Shown here in pieces: positions 1-11,659 of a DNA stretch of 64,000 nt. Origin of the DNA: Cladobotryum mycophilum (Eukaryota; Ascomycota; Sordariomycetes; Hypocreales; Hypocreaceae); the NCBI GenBank assembly GCA_036429605.1, contig JAVFKD010000002.1, positions 3,348,001 through 3,412,000 of the forward strand, in the 5' to 3' direction. Both the position numbers and the translations under genes were made by a program. The notes beneath the pieces were generated by a model. It searched no databases. It was not told the DNA's origin and saw only the letters and a list, made by a program, of their open reading frames with translations. Every line of letters starts with the position of its first letter. The first letter of the stretch is position 1.

Positions 1-541
1 GTGAATTTTAAGAGGGGGAAGTTTCCTTGATTTTCTTTTCTGTCATGTAGATTATTGGTAGAAAAGATGGGTGGAGAATGATGTTTGACATTTGTGTAAG
101 AACAGAGGTACTAAGATCCAAGGAGAGCCGATCTGAAAACTGAGTTAACAGCCAAAGTCTCTCTGCTTGCTGTGGTCTATGAATGCTATGAATGCGCGGG
201 AGACATTGGTTGTAGTGGCGGGAACGTTCTTCTAACGGAATGTAAGATTCTTTTACGAAAATTTCTAGAATTCTGGAAAGGCCTCCAACTCACAAACAAT
301 ACTATATAAGAAAAGTATTCCCCCCAAAATAAAGCTGTCTATATCCAACGTCAATTGAATACTATGGTACTTAGGCAGTAGCTGCTGTTACATTTGAAGC
401 ACAGACCATGCCAGGCCACCTTGCCCCTCTCATCAACCCCTCCAAGGGTCAGTCCGTTCGTAGCCGCGACGTGGGAATTGTTATTTCTGGAAAGACAATC
501 TGAGCACCACTTATCGATATACACATACAAATATATGATTG
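1..541. other. Upstream spacer of aminopeptidase P gene
   Basis: No coding region is recognised here. A TATATAAG string lies at 303-310, about 230 bases before the chosen ATG at 542, and could be a core promoter element, but that is only a string match. The first 180 bases may belong to a neighbouring gene's untranslated region outside the window. Confidence 0.4.
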
Positions 542-2706
542 ATGCGATTTTTGAGAGTTGGATCTCTTGCTAGACTTGCCAATTTCGGATCACAGTTCAA
601 AACTACCAGTCTGTTGGGCGCTCGCATATCAACCACAGTCATGGCCAAAGCCGATACAACATCTAAGCTTGCCAAGCTCCGGCTGTTGATGAAAGAGCGC
701 AATGTTCATGTGTATAGTAAGGCCTCCAAATGATTGCTATGACTCAAGTTTCCAAATAAGACTAATACTAACTGTTATTTCTCCAGTCATTCCTTCCGAG
801 GATAGTCACAGCTCCGAGTATATCGCAGAGTGCGATGCCCGTCGTGAATTCATATCTGGCTTCACGGGATCAGCTGGCTGTGCTGTTGTGACAGAGGAAT
901 CGGCAGCTCTCGCTACCGATGGCCGATACTTCAACCAGGCTGCTCACCAACTTGACGATAATTGGACATTGCTGAAACAGGGTCTCCAGGATGTCCCGAC
1001 CTGGCAGGAGTGGGCGGCTGAGCAGTCTGCAGGAGGCAAGACAGTTGCCGTTGATTCCACTCTGATAACTGGATCCGCGGCTAAAAAGCTTGTAGAGAAG
1101 ATTCGTAAAAGTGGCGGCTCTGATCTGCTGCCTCTGGACGATAACTTGGTGGATATCGTCTGGGGCCAAGACCGACCTGCTCGTCCTCTTCTTCCCATCA
1201 AGGTCCTAGACGAGAAATTTTCTGGGAAGTCGGTGCAAAACAAACTTTCTGAGCTCCGCGCAGAGCTCGAAAAGAAACATTCCCCTGGTTTCTTCATTTC
1301 AATGTTGGACGAAATCGCCTGGCTATTCAATCTCAGGGGCAGTGACATTCCGTACAACCCAGTCTTTTTCTCGTACGCTGCAGTCACACCACAGACGGCA
1401 ACATTGTACATTGATGAATCAAAGCTAGATGACTCTTGCAAGTCACACTTAGCTGCTAATGATGTCCAGGTAAAGCCCTACGGAGCCCTATTCGCCGATG
1501 CACGCCAACTTCACCAGTCTACTGAGGGCAGAACAGAAACTGGCAATATAGGAAGCTTCCTCATTTCGAATAAGGGCTCTTGGGCACTCAAGAGAGCACT
1601 TGGGGGAGACTCAACAGTCGAGGAGATCCGAAGCCCTGTTGGTGATGCCAAAGCTATCAAGAACGATACAGAACTGGAGGGAATGCGGGCCTGCCACATC
1701 AGAGATGGCGCTGCTCTGATTGAGTACTTTGCTTGGCTTGAAGACCAGCTTGTAGCCAAGAGGGCTACATTAGACGAGGTGCAAGCCGCTGATAAGCTTG
1801 AAGAGTTACGATCAAAGCATCAGCACTTTGTGGGTTTATCATTTCCAACTATTTCGTCTACTGGAGCTAAGTAAGTAATCGTGACCCAACCTGCCTTGGA
1901 GGGTTCTTTGGCCTATGAAATAACCTCTTGGTCTGTTAAAAAAAAAGGGGGGAGCTAATGGTTTGATAATAGCGCAGCTGTTATTCATTATGGCCCTGAG
2001 CGAGGAAACTGTGCCGTCCTTGATCCTGAGGCCGTCTACTTATGTGACTCTGGTGCTCAATACCTTGACGGTACAACAGACACCACTAGGACGTTGCACT
2101 TCGGGAAGCCAACGGATAATGAGAGAGAGGCTTATACGCTGGTTCTGAAGGGACATATTGGTTTGGACATGGCCATTTTCCCTAAAGGAACAACTGGGTT
2201 TGCTCTTGACTCACTTGCCCGCCAGCACCTATGGGTAAGTTGACAAATAAAACACAGGAATTTATGCTGACTGATTGTAGATGACTGGATTGGATTATCG
2301 ACATGGAACAGGCCATGGTGTTGGGTCTTTCCTGAACGTGCACGAAGGTCCCATTGGAATCGGAACTCGTGTGCAATATACCGAAGTCCCGCTGGCAGCC
2401 GGCAACGTCATTTCGAACGAACCAGGATACTACGAAGACGGTAGCTTTGGAATCCGCATTGAGAACATTGTCATGGTTAAAGAAGCCAAGACGAAGTATT
2501 CCTTTGGAGATAAGCCCTTCCTGGGCTTTGAGCATGTTACCATGGTTCCTTACTGCAAGAACTTGGTTGATACGAGCATGTTGTCGGATGCCGAGAAGAG
2601 TTGGCTGAACGCGTACAACGCGGAAGTTTTGGAAAAGACACAGGGCTATTTTGAGAAAGATCCACTGACAATGGCATGGCTCAAGCGAGAGACGGAGGCT
2701 ATTTAG
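542..2706 (+). CDS. AMPP: Xaa-Pro aminopeptidase P (M24B metallopeptidase)
   Basis: Removes the N-terminal residue from peptides with proline in second position, using two metal ions. Four exons can be read: 542-716, 787-1870, 1973-2234 and 2281-2706, with GT/AG introns and matching phases, giving about 648 residues. The N-terminal creatinase-like half includes IIPSEDSHSSEY, then GFTGSAG. The C-terminal pita-bread half shows the metal ligands: CDSGAQYLDGTTDTTR (two Asp), GTGHGVG (His), SNEPGYYEDG (Glu) and GFEHVTM (Glu). Fungal cytosolic enzymes of this family are about 615 residues; the surplus is a 33-residue extension that is rich in Arg/Ser and lacks acidic residues, before a second ATG at 641, so mitochondrial plus cytosolic forms are possible. 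The first true ATG is 542; an in-frame TTG lies just upstream. It converges on the FUN14 gene with 26 bases between stop codons. Confidence 0.93.
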
Positions 2707-2732
2707 TAAGATAAATACAGGAACCCTGGTTT

Positions 2733-3324
2733 CTATAGACGTACAAATGCCGCCAAAATAAAGGTCAAGACAAACGATGCCATAAACCATGGGTTGCCTG
2801 TGCTGCTCCGCCAGAATGGAAGTTTTTCAAGCATCGTCTTATTAATACCCATAAGATAGGAGAGATTTAGCCCATATGAGGAGGCGACCTTGATCCCGGT
2901 ATGATATTAGGAATGATGGTCACCCAAGGCCGCGCATGATGGTATTTATACGCACCTGAAAAGAAACAGCCAGTAGACCACTGAGAAGGACTAGAGTGCG
3001 CGAGAACACCGAAACAAGGAGACCAGTAACGAATCCTGTGTGTGATAGTCAGCAATGTTTACCTGAAAATTAGACAATTCAACGCCGAGCTACGGTGTAG
3101 ACATCACACTAACCGATGACGCTTCCACTGGAAACTTGATGAACAACATGCTGAGGCACTAATGACTCTGATCGTTTCTCATAACGGCGAGCTGGTGTAG
3201 CAACAGCTTGCCCTGAGTCAAGTCGTACGCGAGAGCTCATCATGAAAGCACCAAAAGAAGCACCACTGCCAATGCCACCCGCAAGGATGCGGGGAGCAAA
3301 TCGGAAACGAAGCATATGTCTCAT
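2733..3324 (-). CDS. FUN14 family mitochondrial membrane protein
   Basis: Three exons on the minus strand (3324-3114, 3035-2956, 2888-2733) join in phase to about 148 residues. The central part, FVTGLLVSVFSRTLVLLSG followed by LLAVSFQ, is the glycine-rich first hydrophobic segment typical of FUN14 proteins, and the C-terminus ends in a second hydrophobic segment, MASFVLTFILAAFVRL. The N-terminus (MRHMLRFRFAPRILAGG) is basic and amphipathic, as expected for mitochondrial delivery. FUN14 members sit in the outer mitochondrial membrane; the animal relative FUNDC1 is a mitophagy receptor. No LC3/Atg8-binding motif is obvious here, so the mitophagy role is not supported by sequence. The gene is divergent from Ale1 and convergent with aminopeptidase P. 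Confidence 0.78.
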
Positions 3325-4220
3325 TGCTTAAATTAACTGAGGCGAAGTTTGCCAGAGTATTCTGGGTTGTCGAGATTCATGCGTAGAACTTTTGGGGTTC
3401 AGGACTTAATCATTGACCTATGACGTAGTCTAAAGAGATTGAGTCCTACCAGATACTAAGGTATCTCATAGTTGCTGAGTCACTCGGGAGAAAGAGACGC
3501 CAGATTAGAGCTTACTAGTACGGAGTACTTGTAGATAATTAACAATAATAATACTAGACGAGAGGAATTATTAGATATAAGAGGACTTGAGAGCAACAAT
3601 AGACACACATCCGAATCTATTATATTTGGTATCCCGGTGTTTACCCCACCAACCCTTAGGAGCTCACTTTGGTACTTCTAAGTCGCACACAAATTCCTCG
3701 AAATGACACCAACCTCGTAGCCGCATTAAGACATCCTATGTTGATGAAATATCAAGTCTCGTAAAAAAAGAAAATTAGAAAGAAAGAGGGAAGGCGCTTT
3801 ATATGTGATGGTGCATGTGAATAATCCAAGAGCATACCTAGTAGCTAGGATTTAGATACTTGTCCCAAGGAGTCACGATTACATCCATGAACGGCATGTG
3901 TCCAAGGACAATCAGCACGTGTGTTCCATCTTCCACCGACGTAGTGGGTTTCGTGGTAACGAGAAGCTTTCGGCACACGACACACTAAAGCCCTGACGAC
4001 ATTAGTGTTAGTTGGTCGGAGTTTGTCACACTACCTAGGCACTTTGTTGAGGTTGGGTTCGATGCGCTCGTGATTGCTTCTTCTCTTTCCTCTCGTGCGC
4101 AATATCCCTGTGCGACAACTGCTGGTTTTTCTTTTTTGAAATGTATTAAATTTCTTCTTTCTTCTGTGCTGGACGCATCCTCTATTCACTACCCTGACTC
4201 GACTGAGCGGACTACCGACC
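3325..4220. other. Divergent spacer between FUN14 and Ale1
   Basis: About 0.9 kb separating two genes transcribed away from each other; it must hold both promoters. Nothing coding is recognised. The pyrimidine-rich stretch at about 4070-4340 is probably the Ale1 5' leader, and a 4070-4354 frame in it has no family resemblance. Confidence 0.5.
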
Positions 4221-6160
4221 ATGCTCCTCTTTATCCACAGGCGTTGGTCTTCCTTTCTCCATCTCCCAACACTTTCTTGGTGTCGCATTTTTCTTCAATG
4301 ACGAGGTATAATATGAGGCTGACTTCTTTTTCTCCTTCTTTTTACAGCTTTTGAGGCCCTAGCAGCCAAGGTCGGCGCTTCTCCAGATGAACGTAAGAAA
4401 CCACCTTCATCCTGGCGTTCATCTCGCACATTCCTCTAACCGCATGCTATCCCTCGCCAGTCAAACTTATCTTCTCCTTCTTGCTCTCTTATCCTCTAGC
4501 GGGCCTTCTCAAACGGATTCCTGATTCGAAGCCTCATCGTAAAAACATATTTATTGTCATGTATGGACATGCCACTCCCCCTGGCATTTTTAGACTGTTG
4601 GGGCACTGTTCCTATGCTAACCATGACTTTCTTCGATAAAGTATCTCTATTTTCTACCTTATTGGTCTTTTTGATCTCTGGGATGGCATCTCAACGCTTT
4701 TTATTAGCTCAGGTGGCGCCTACTGCATAGCAAAATATTTCCGTGGTAGTCCTTATATGCCATGGGTCGGTTTCGTCTTTGTCATGGGACACATGTCCGT
4801 CAGTCATATCCAACGTCAGATTGCGGCCAGTCCTTCATCAGTCGACATTACTGGCGCTCAGATGGTTCTTGTCATGAAACTATCGGCGTTCTGCTGGAAT
4901 GTAGCTGATGGGCAGCTGCCTGCGGACCACCTGTCTGATTTCCAGAAAGATCGGGCTTTGAATGATGTCCCCGCGCTTCTTGACTATACCGCATATGTTC
5001 TTTTTTCCCGGCTCTTTTTGCCGGCCCGGCTTTTGACTATGTCGAGTACCGTCGATGGATCGATACATCTATGTTTGATGTTCCCGCCCAAATCGACCCA
5101 TCTAAAAAGCCCCCAGTGAGAAAGAAGCGCAAGATTCCACGAAGTGGTACTCCTGCGACTATCAAGGCAATAACCGGTCTGATCTGGATCGGTCTTTTCG
5201 TTGTCTTATCGGAAAGCTACAGCCCCGCACTTATTGTTAAGGACTCCTACGGGACACATGGCTTCCCTCGCCGCGTTTGGATCATGTATATGACCAACCT
5301 CGTTACGAGATTTAAGTATTATGGCGTCTGGTCCTTGACAGAGGGCTCCTGTATCCTTGCTGGTCTAGGATACAACGGCGTAGACCCTATTACCGGAAAG
5401 GTTTCGTGGAATCGTCTACAGAACATTGATCCCTGGGGTGTAGAAACCGCACAAAATCCCCGAGGCTACTTGGCTGGTTGGAATATGAATACCAACAACT
5501 GGCTGCGTAATTACATTTACCTCCGTGTCACACCGAGAGGCAAGAAACCTGGCTTCCGCGCTAGCCTGATGACATTCGTAACAAGTGCTTTTTGGCACGG
5601 CTTCTATCCCGGCTACTATCTTGCCTTTGTCTTAGCTAGTCTGATTCAGACATCTGCTAAGAGTAAGTTCTCCCTTACGTTCTTTGGCCTCCTTTGTGTT
5701 TTTGACTAGTTGCGCTTACAAACGTACAGATTTCCGTCGACATGTGCGCCCCTTTTTCTTGGACCCTATCAGTGGCAATTCGCTGCCTAAGAAAAAGTAT
5801 TACGACTTTGCTAGCTATCTCGTCACCCAGGTCGTATTCTCCTTTGCTACCCTTCCATTCTTGGTTCTCGCTTTTGATGATTCAATCCGTACATGGTCCC
5901 GTGTATACTTCTACGGCTTTGTCGGAACTGTGGTCTCCATAGCATTTTTTGCGACACCAGGCAAAGTCATCTTGAAGAAGCAACTTGAAAAGCGCCAAGG
6001 AAAGGCCAGTGTAAAATTGTCACGGTCACTCAGCACTGACAGCTTAACTGGCAAAGAACCTATCCTTGGCATCTCGAAGGACCCTGAGCAGGATATCAAT
6101 GAGGCTGTTGGTGAGCTCAAAGCTGAGCTTGAGGCGTTTCAAAAGAAGAAGTCGTCATAG
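4221..6160 (+). CDS. ALE1: Lysophospholipid acyltransferase (MBOAT), frameshifted
   Basis: Membrane-bound O-acyltransferase that re-acylates lysophospholipids in the ER. Exons: 4221-4242 (a 22-base first exon, MLLFIHR then PFEALAAKVGAS), 4348-4392, 4461-4560, 4642-5662, 5730-6160; about 539 residues if one base is added. MBOAT hallmarks are visible: NNWLRNYIYLRV and the catalytic His in TSAFWHGFYPGYY. Hydrophobic segments run through most of the protein. The C-terminus is KKSS, a KKxx ER-retrieval signal, which fits the location. Odd feature: the frame breaks at the T6 run 5001-5006. Upstream reads LLDYTAYVLF, downstream reads FAGPAFDYVEYRRW in another frame, and one extra T restores the family sequence. 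Without it translation stops at 5119. The short first exon has an unusual GTTGGT donor and is inferred from family similarity. The break may be a sequencing error. Confidence 0.85.
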
Positions 6161-6624
6161 AGAAACACAAGGATAGACCGACCACTCTTGACGGACAGTC
6201 ATGATACAATCAATAAAAACCACTGCCCTGAGCCGTTTAGAGGTCCACTGCACAATTTGAATCAATTATAGAGACAATGGCTTGTCAAGCAGGCTGCTGA
6301 TCCCATCTCCTTGTAGAGAAGTAGGAGACAACACCTCATCTATCTAGAATAGTAATTTTGAATACCGTAGAAATCCCAACGTTTGTAAGTTCAAAGCCCA
6401 TCCCACCATATTTCCCATATAAATCTCTCTTAATACACATTTACACATAAATATATCGATATCTGGTATCACATCCCGCTAAATTCATACAAAATAGGCA
6501 AAATAAACAAAAAGTCAAAGATCGTGTTGCAAGTGGTAGTCGTGATGTCGTCAATGAGTCGTCTAGGTGGTAATGATTGGTCATCATGAAGAATGAAATA
6601 TTTCGAGGCTGCTAACCGGCACGC
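6161..6624. other. Convergent 3' spacer
   Basis: The 3' regions of Ale1 (+) and of the serine-rich gene (-) meet here. The sequence is A/T-rich with no recognised gene; it probably holds both polyadenylation regions. Confidence 0.5.
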
Positions 6625-9272
6625 TCAGTTTAGTTTTCGACTTATAGCCCATTGCTGATGGACCCCGACAACAGCCAAAGCTATATAAGCACCAATGAGG
6701 AGGATACCGAGGATAGACATGCGGCGATTGACGCCTCTCCACCACTTGGTTCGGTTGCGCAGGCGTAATTCATTAAAGTCTTGCATCTGATGGCGAGATT
6801 CCATTCGGAGATCGAGATGACTTGTGCTGTGATCTCGCTCAGCCATTTCCAAGAATGGTTTCGTAGGAAGCGGCAGAACAGCACCGATCATCCAAGCTAA
6901 TATACTTATTAGTCATCTGTTGACTCGTTTTCCTAGAGCATATTTGTTTTATGAGACATACCAAAGGGTAGAATGAAGCCAATAACGAACAATACAATCT
7001 GAATGTTCCGTCTCCAGAAGAAAGAGGTGTCATGGCATCCGACCAGCGATGGCGGCGCCCAGATGCTGTATCGGCTTGCTCGTCGATCTTGGCGCAGATG
7101 TGGCGACCATATACTAGATGTCCTCTTTTTGATGCTACGAGCAACAAGGAGAAGAGGGTGAGGCATTGGCGCCTCGGAAATAGTATCACTGTCTGGTGGC
7201 GCATAATCTCTTGGGCGTCTTCGAGGATTATTGATATCAGTCGCATAGCATTCCACGCTGGGAGAGCGACTGAGGAGAGAGTTCCTTGGCTGGCTATCGG
7301 AGAACTCAGAAGAAGCCATAGACTCATATGAAGGCTTGTACGCAAGGAAGCGTCGTTCCCCACTACCATAGTAAAGCCTGCAATTGTCAGATTAAATCAT
7401 AAACCAGTAGCTCGGTCATTGTACTCACCTAGCCCAGTGTGGCAGCGATCCGCGATTCATGCTACTAGCCCGAGAGCTACCAGAAGAACGAGAGGAGCGC
7501 AGATTCTGATCAGATGAGCGGCTTGATAACAGGCTGTGGCGCCGGACTCGGGATGTACGGCGATGCATATCCTCTAGCTCAGCGAGGCCGTCGCCATCCT
7601 CATCGTGATCGCGAATGAGTCGTTGGTTGCCTTGAGTTAAGTCTCTGTTATAGACTGCTGGAGGTCGATCTAGCGAAACCGTTCGTGAGTGAGATGCTGC
7701 TTTTGCTAGAGTCTCGTCAAGGCCAGCTAATGAAGATGAGAAGCTGCCGAACCGTCGACCGTGATTACTATGAAGCCCACTGCCACGAGACGGTGCATTG
7801 AACAAAGGGGACAGTGACCTTGATGGAGGCTCACTGCCAGTCTCGCCTTCAGAGAAGACTGTGGATAATGTGGTGCTCCAATGCTTCTTCCGGGATAGAC
7901 TTCTACGAGGTGCGTTTGGCGCGATATTGGAGGATACTCGCCATTCATCATCACCTTCCGCGGGCAGAGCATTGAAGTTACCATCCATGAGATGTGGAGC
8001 CTCCCTGTGGACAAAACTCGACAAGGATCTTAAGGACCTCAAGGACCCAGTCCTCGATGACCCTGTCTTTGATGATGTGGTCCTTGACGAATCGCAGGAG
8101 CGCGACTTGGCATGGATGGATCTCTCCGCACTAGTCTGCTTAATCGGCCTCAAGGGGGCAACAACCAAGCTTTCTTGAGAATACTCAGTGCGTACATGAG
8201 ATCGAGGGCCAGCGAGAAAGGACGATGAGCGAGATCGGCCTCCATGAATAACATAATTCGCCTCACTTTGATCAGATGGGAGAAACGACTGGTCATCTGA
8301 CTGAGCCACGGAAGCATTATCGCGAAGCATGGCGTAGTGAGAACCGCTAGACGACGGAGGGAGGCTACCAAGGTCTAATCCACTAAAATCGTTTACTGAC
8401 CCAGATATAAGCGAGCTATGATCATAGACTTTGTAATTAGTTCGCTCGGACAAGGTGGAGCCAGATATTGAGGAATGAAATGAGTGTTTGGTACTGAGAG
8501 GGGCACCCTGAGCGCGACCTGCTGAGGGGTTGACATCGGCCGAAGGCTGAGGCAGATGGCTTTCCGATGGACCGGACAGCTCCAAACTATACCCAGATGC
8601 CTCGCTCCGATTTTTGCGCGAACCACCTGCCGGAGGGTAATTCCAGGGGGAACCGGAGCTAGGATGAAGTTGCACAGTGGATTGGGCGGGAGAAACTGGC
8701 AGAATCGTCTCATACTTTTGCTCTGCTACAGGTGCCAAGGGAGAGCTAGCGAAATCGTCGAGAATGGTTCCAGAGGATACACGCCCGTAAGAGCTGCTCG
8801 GCGTCGCGTACGAAAACAATGGGGAAGAGATGGAGTCGGCTCTGGAGGAAAGAGATTCGGGTTGCTGAACCAATGAGAAAGTCCCATCCGGATGAAGATT
8901 AACAACTCGCTTAGGGCGACGCCATGAAGGAGAGGGCGTCGCAGATGGTGATGGCGACAAGGAGAGACGCCGACTCAAAGGCTGTGACTTGATGCCCTCA
9001 GGAGTTACGAAGCGGTTGGATTCAGCATGCGATTCCCTGCCTTTACCCTTGATATCAAGGGTCGCAGTAGGTAGATTGACGCTTGATGGTGAACCATCCT
9101 GGCCGTAAATCTCAACGCTGCCAGGGGAGGCTTGTTGAGAAGGGGGCAAATCGTCAGAACTGATACGATGTGGGCTGTAAGGCACCATTCGGATATGAAG
9201 GTTGTCATTTTGTGAGCTGAACTGCTCATTGAATGACCTGCGCTGCGGCGAAGACGTTCGTGGGGCGGACAT
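6625..9272 (-). CDS. Serine-rich protein with C-terminal two-TM hairpin
   Basis: Three exons on the minus strand (9272-7429, 7377-6962, 6896-6625) join in phase to about 843 residues. Roughly the first 700 residues are low-complexity, rich in Ser, Pro and Arg, with many SP, SRS and RxxS strings, so likely disordered and phosphorylated. The last 140 residues look folded: a hydrophobic segment RRNIQIVLFVIGFILPF followed by AWMIGAVLPLPTKP, a basic or charged linker with NELRLRNRTKWWRGVNRR, and a second hydrophobic segment MSILGILLIGAYIALAVVGV. Both membrane segments follow clusters of Arg, suggesting a hairpin with a large cytoplasmic N-terminus. I do not recognise a family of known function. 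The start is the first ATG of a long open frame. The 5' region is long and shared with Rce1. Confidence 0.75.
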
Positions 9273-11659
9273 CTTCAGCGCACTGAGTGGTCTAATTCAC
9301 ACAAAGATCATTGGCCGTCGTGACTTGGAGAAATGACTTGTCGATTAAAGATTTGTCGTCGTGGCGTGAACAATGCTTGGCGATGTATATTGGACGTCGT
9401 TGCTGTTGCTGTTGTCGTTGTCGTTGTCGTCGTTGTCGTACGGATCAATCGTAAGATGAGAAATATTGAATGTTTCCAATCAAGATATAAAGAATGAAGA
9501 ATAAAATAAATAAAAAATAACAAAAATAAAGGGTGTTGTTTTAACAGTTGACCAAGGTTTAGGTCTATTACGAAGAGAACAATCAAACAGTTGCTGTAAG
9601 TGCAGTGGTGACAGCTGAAGCTTGGAAAGAATCGTATAAAATAAGTCGGGATGAAAATCGTGAAACCAGATATCAGCAGTAAATGTCGTCAAGATTGAAA
9701 GAAATCGAAATAGTCGTCGTCGTAAATATCATAAACCGTCCCGAGTAAGAAAAAAGAGTGTGTTAGTGATGCATCAAAGAGCATCAGTTTTTTTTAATTT
9801 TTTGGAGTATCAACAAAAAGAGAGCGTAAGAGGTCAAAAAGCACAAAAGACAAGAGAGGGAGGGAGGGAAGGAGGGAAAAGAAAAAGGCCCAATGAGGGA
9901 GGATGATAAAAAAAGGTTGGTGGTGACTCGAGGACGAGAGCAGCAGCCCAGGCAAGCGAGTGAGCGAGCAAGGGAGAGAGAGAGGGCTGGCAATGAAATG
10001 GATCCATGGATCCCTGCGAGGGAAAAATCAGGGGGAGCGGCGGCGCATGCCGGAGTGTCCATGTCTTGGCTTACCGAGCTCCACAGATACCAAAAAACTA
10101 TATGAAGATATCATGAAAATACAAGTACCTGGATGGGGTCCGCTGACCGCTGGTCGCTTCCCAGGTCTCTCCCTGCACTGACGGCGCAAAAATCTTAGTG
10201 GCTGCTATGCACGAACGGTGGCTCTCGGCCTCTTGAAGCCAGAGAATTGACAGCGACGGCTAGGTCTTGAAATGTACCTTGTTCTGCAGCTAGTCTGGTG
10301 GTTTAATGATGAGAAAAGTATCCATAGACAGGGGCTGTCTCTCTCTGTGCTGTACTTTTTTAATGCGCAGTTGGCTTCCATTGCCACTCAAAAGATAAGC
10401 GCCACATCCAACTAAAACAAATCGACTGCAAGGCGGATGCAGGTCCTGGTTTGGGACAGAGACATGCAGCGGCCGTTTAGGTAGCATCATCATGGATGTA
10501 CTTGTACATGTACGAGTGTGTGTGCTGTAAAGCAAGGGAGAGACTGGGACCTTGGTCAATCTTGATCATCACGACCATTATTGACCCAAGGGAGTCAGTC
10601 GGGGTGGCATTGACCAAGAGAAAAAGTCTTCATTGACAGAGCATACTCCGTACAGAAAGTACAATTACTAACAAAACGCCGACGCTCTGTCTCACTCGTA
10701 CCAACAGATGACTGGCTGGCTTTGGAAGAAAAGAAAAAAGTGGCTGAAAACCAGCATCAATGACAAGGGCCAGAGAGTCGAGGACCATTCTACGCCCACG
10801 GTTTGGGTCGTGCTGGAGACGCAAAAGCGAATGGCCACAACAGAGGAAGAGGAAGAAAAAGAAAAAGAGGCGCAGCCTACACTGTAGACACGCAGACGGT
10901 TCGCGTTTTCGCGTTGAGAGCTTGTGTCATGTTTTCTCGTTCTATTTGCCGCCGTTCAGAATAGGACGATTTGAATCTCAAGCCAAGTGTGTATTAAGAA
11001 TTGCTCCCGTTGCATCGCATTAGTCCTTGTGTGATGTCACCTCTGTTTAAATTGTGATCCCCGAGCGAATTTCTTTCCTTTAGATACACATTGGGTGAGC
11101 GAGCGAGACAAAAAAATTCCTCAAAAAGACTTATAGAAACATGTTCACAGCGAGAGGCTGAACATCAGATCAATCCCAGCCATTGATGTTTCCGAATGGT
11201 CCGTGACCTGACCCAGTTTTTGTTTCCTCTCTTATCTTACCTCTCTGTTTGTTCTCTGCTCTCTGCTGCACTGCTGTGTTGAGAAGCAGCAGCAGCACAT
11301 CCCAATAATAATCCAATGCTAGGGCGATATGTTTAACCTCAAGGTACACTAGACAATCCTGTTAAACAAATTGTTAAACCATTATCCGTAGTGAACAATG
11401 CTATTGTGCGAACTCTTTTTGATGGACGTCGCACGGCTCCTGGCATGGCGGGCCGAGCGTTGCATCCGGCGCCAGCCCACCGGCCACCTGTCTGAACTTT
11501 TTTTCCCATCCCTTCTTCAACTCAGCGCGCACAAGGGCCAACCAACTTGACGGAGGGCAGGGTTGCGCACTAATATTACTTGTACATACAATATCACGTC
11601 GGCCTAATTGAGTGAAGCCGAGCTTTCTTCTTCTCATGACGAACACCATTCTTTTTAAC
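9273..11659. other. Divergent 2.4-kb spacer
   Basis: Separates the serine-rich gene (-) from Rce1 (+). It holds a CGTTGT-type microsatellite at 9395-9438 and purine-rich strings near 9855-9985. The frames present are short, overlap on both strands and have low-complexity translations. I see no gene here; promoters and 5' leaders of the two flanking genes are expected. Confidence 0.5.
9395..9438. repeat. Trinucleotide/hexanucleotide microsatellite (GTTGCT/GTTGTC)
   Basis: Imperfect tandem units of GTTGCT then GTTGTC, with a single GTC interruption, lie about 125 bases upstream of the serine-rich gene's start codon, so probably in its 5' leader. Confidence 0.8.

Noticed and set aside
944..1441. 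165-codon minus-strand frame
   Set aside because: It is the antisense shadow of the conserved aminopeptidase P exon and its translation has no family resemblance.
5001..5006. Explaining the Ale1 break by a short intron
   Set aside because: Only one base is missing and family residues are continuous on both sides, so no intron can account for it.
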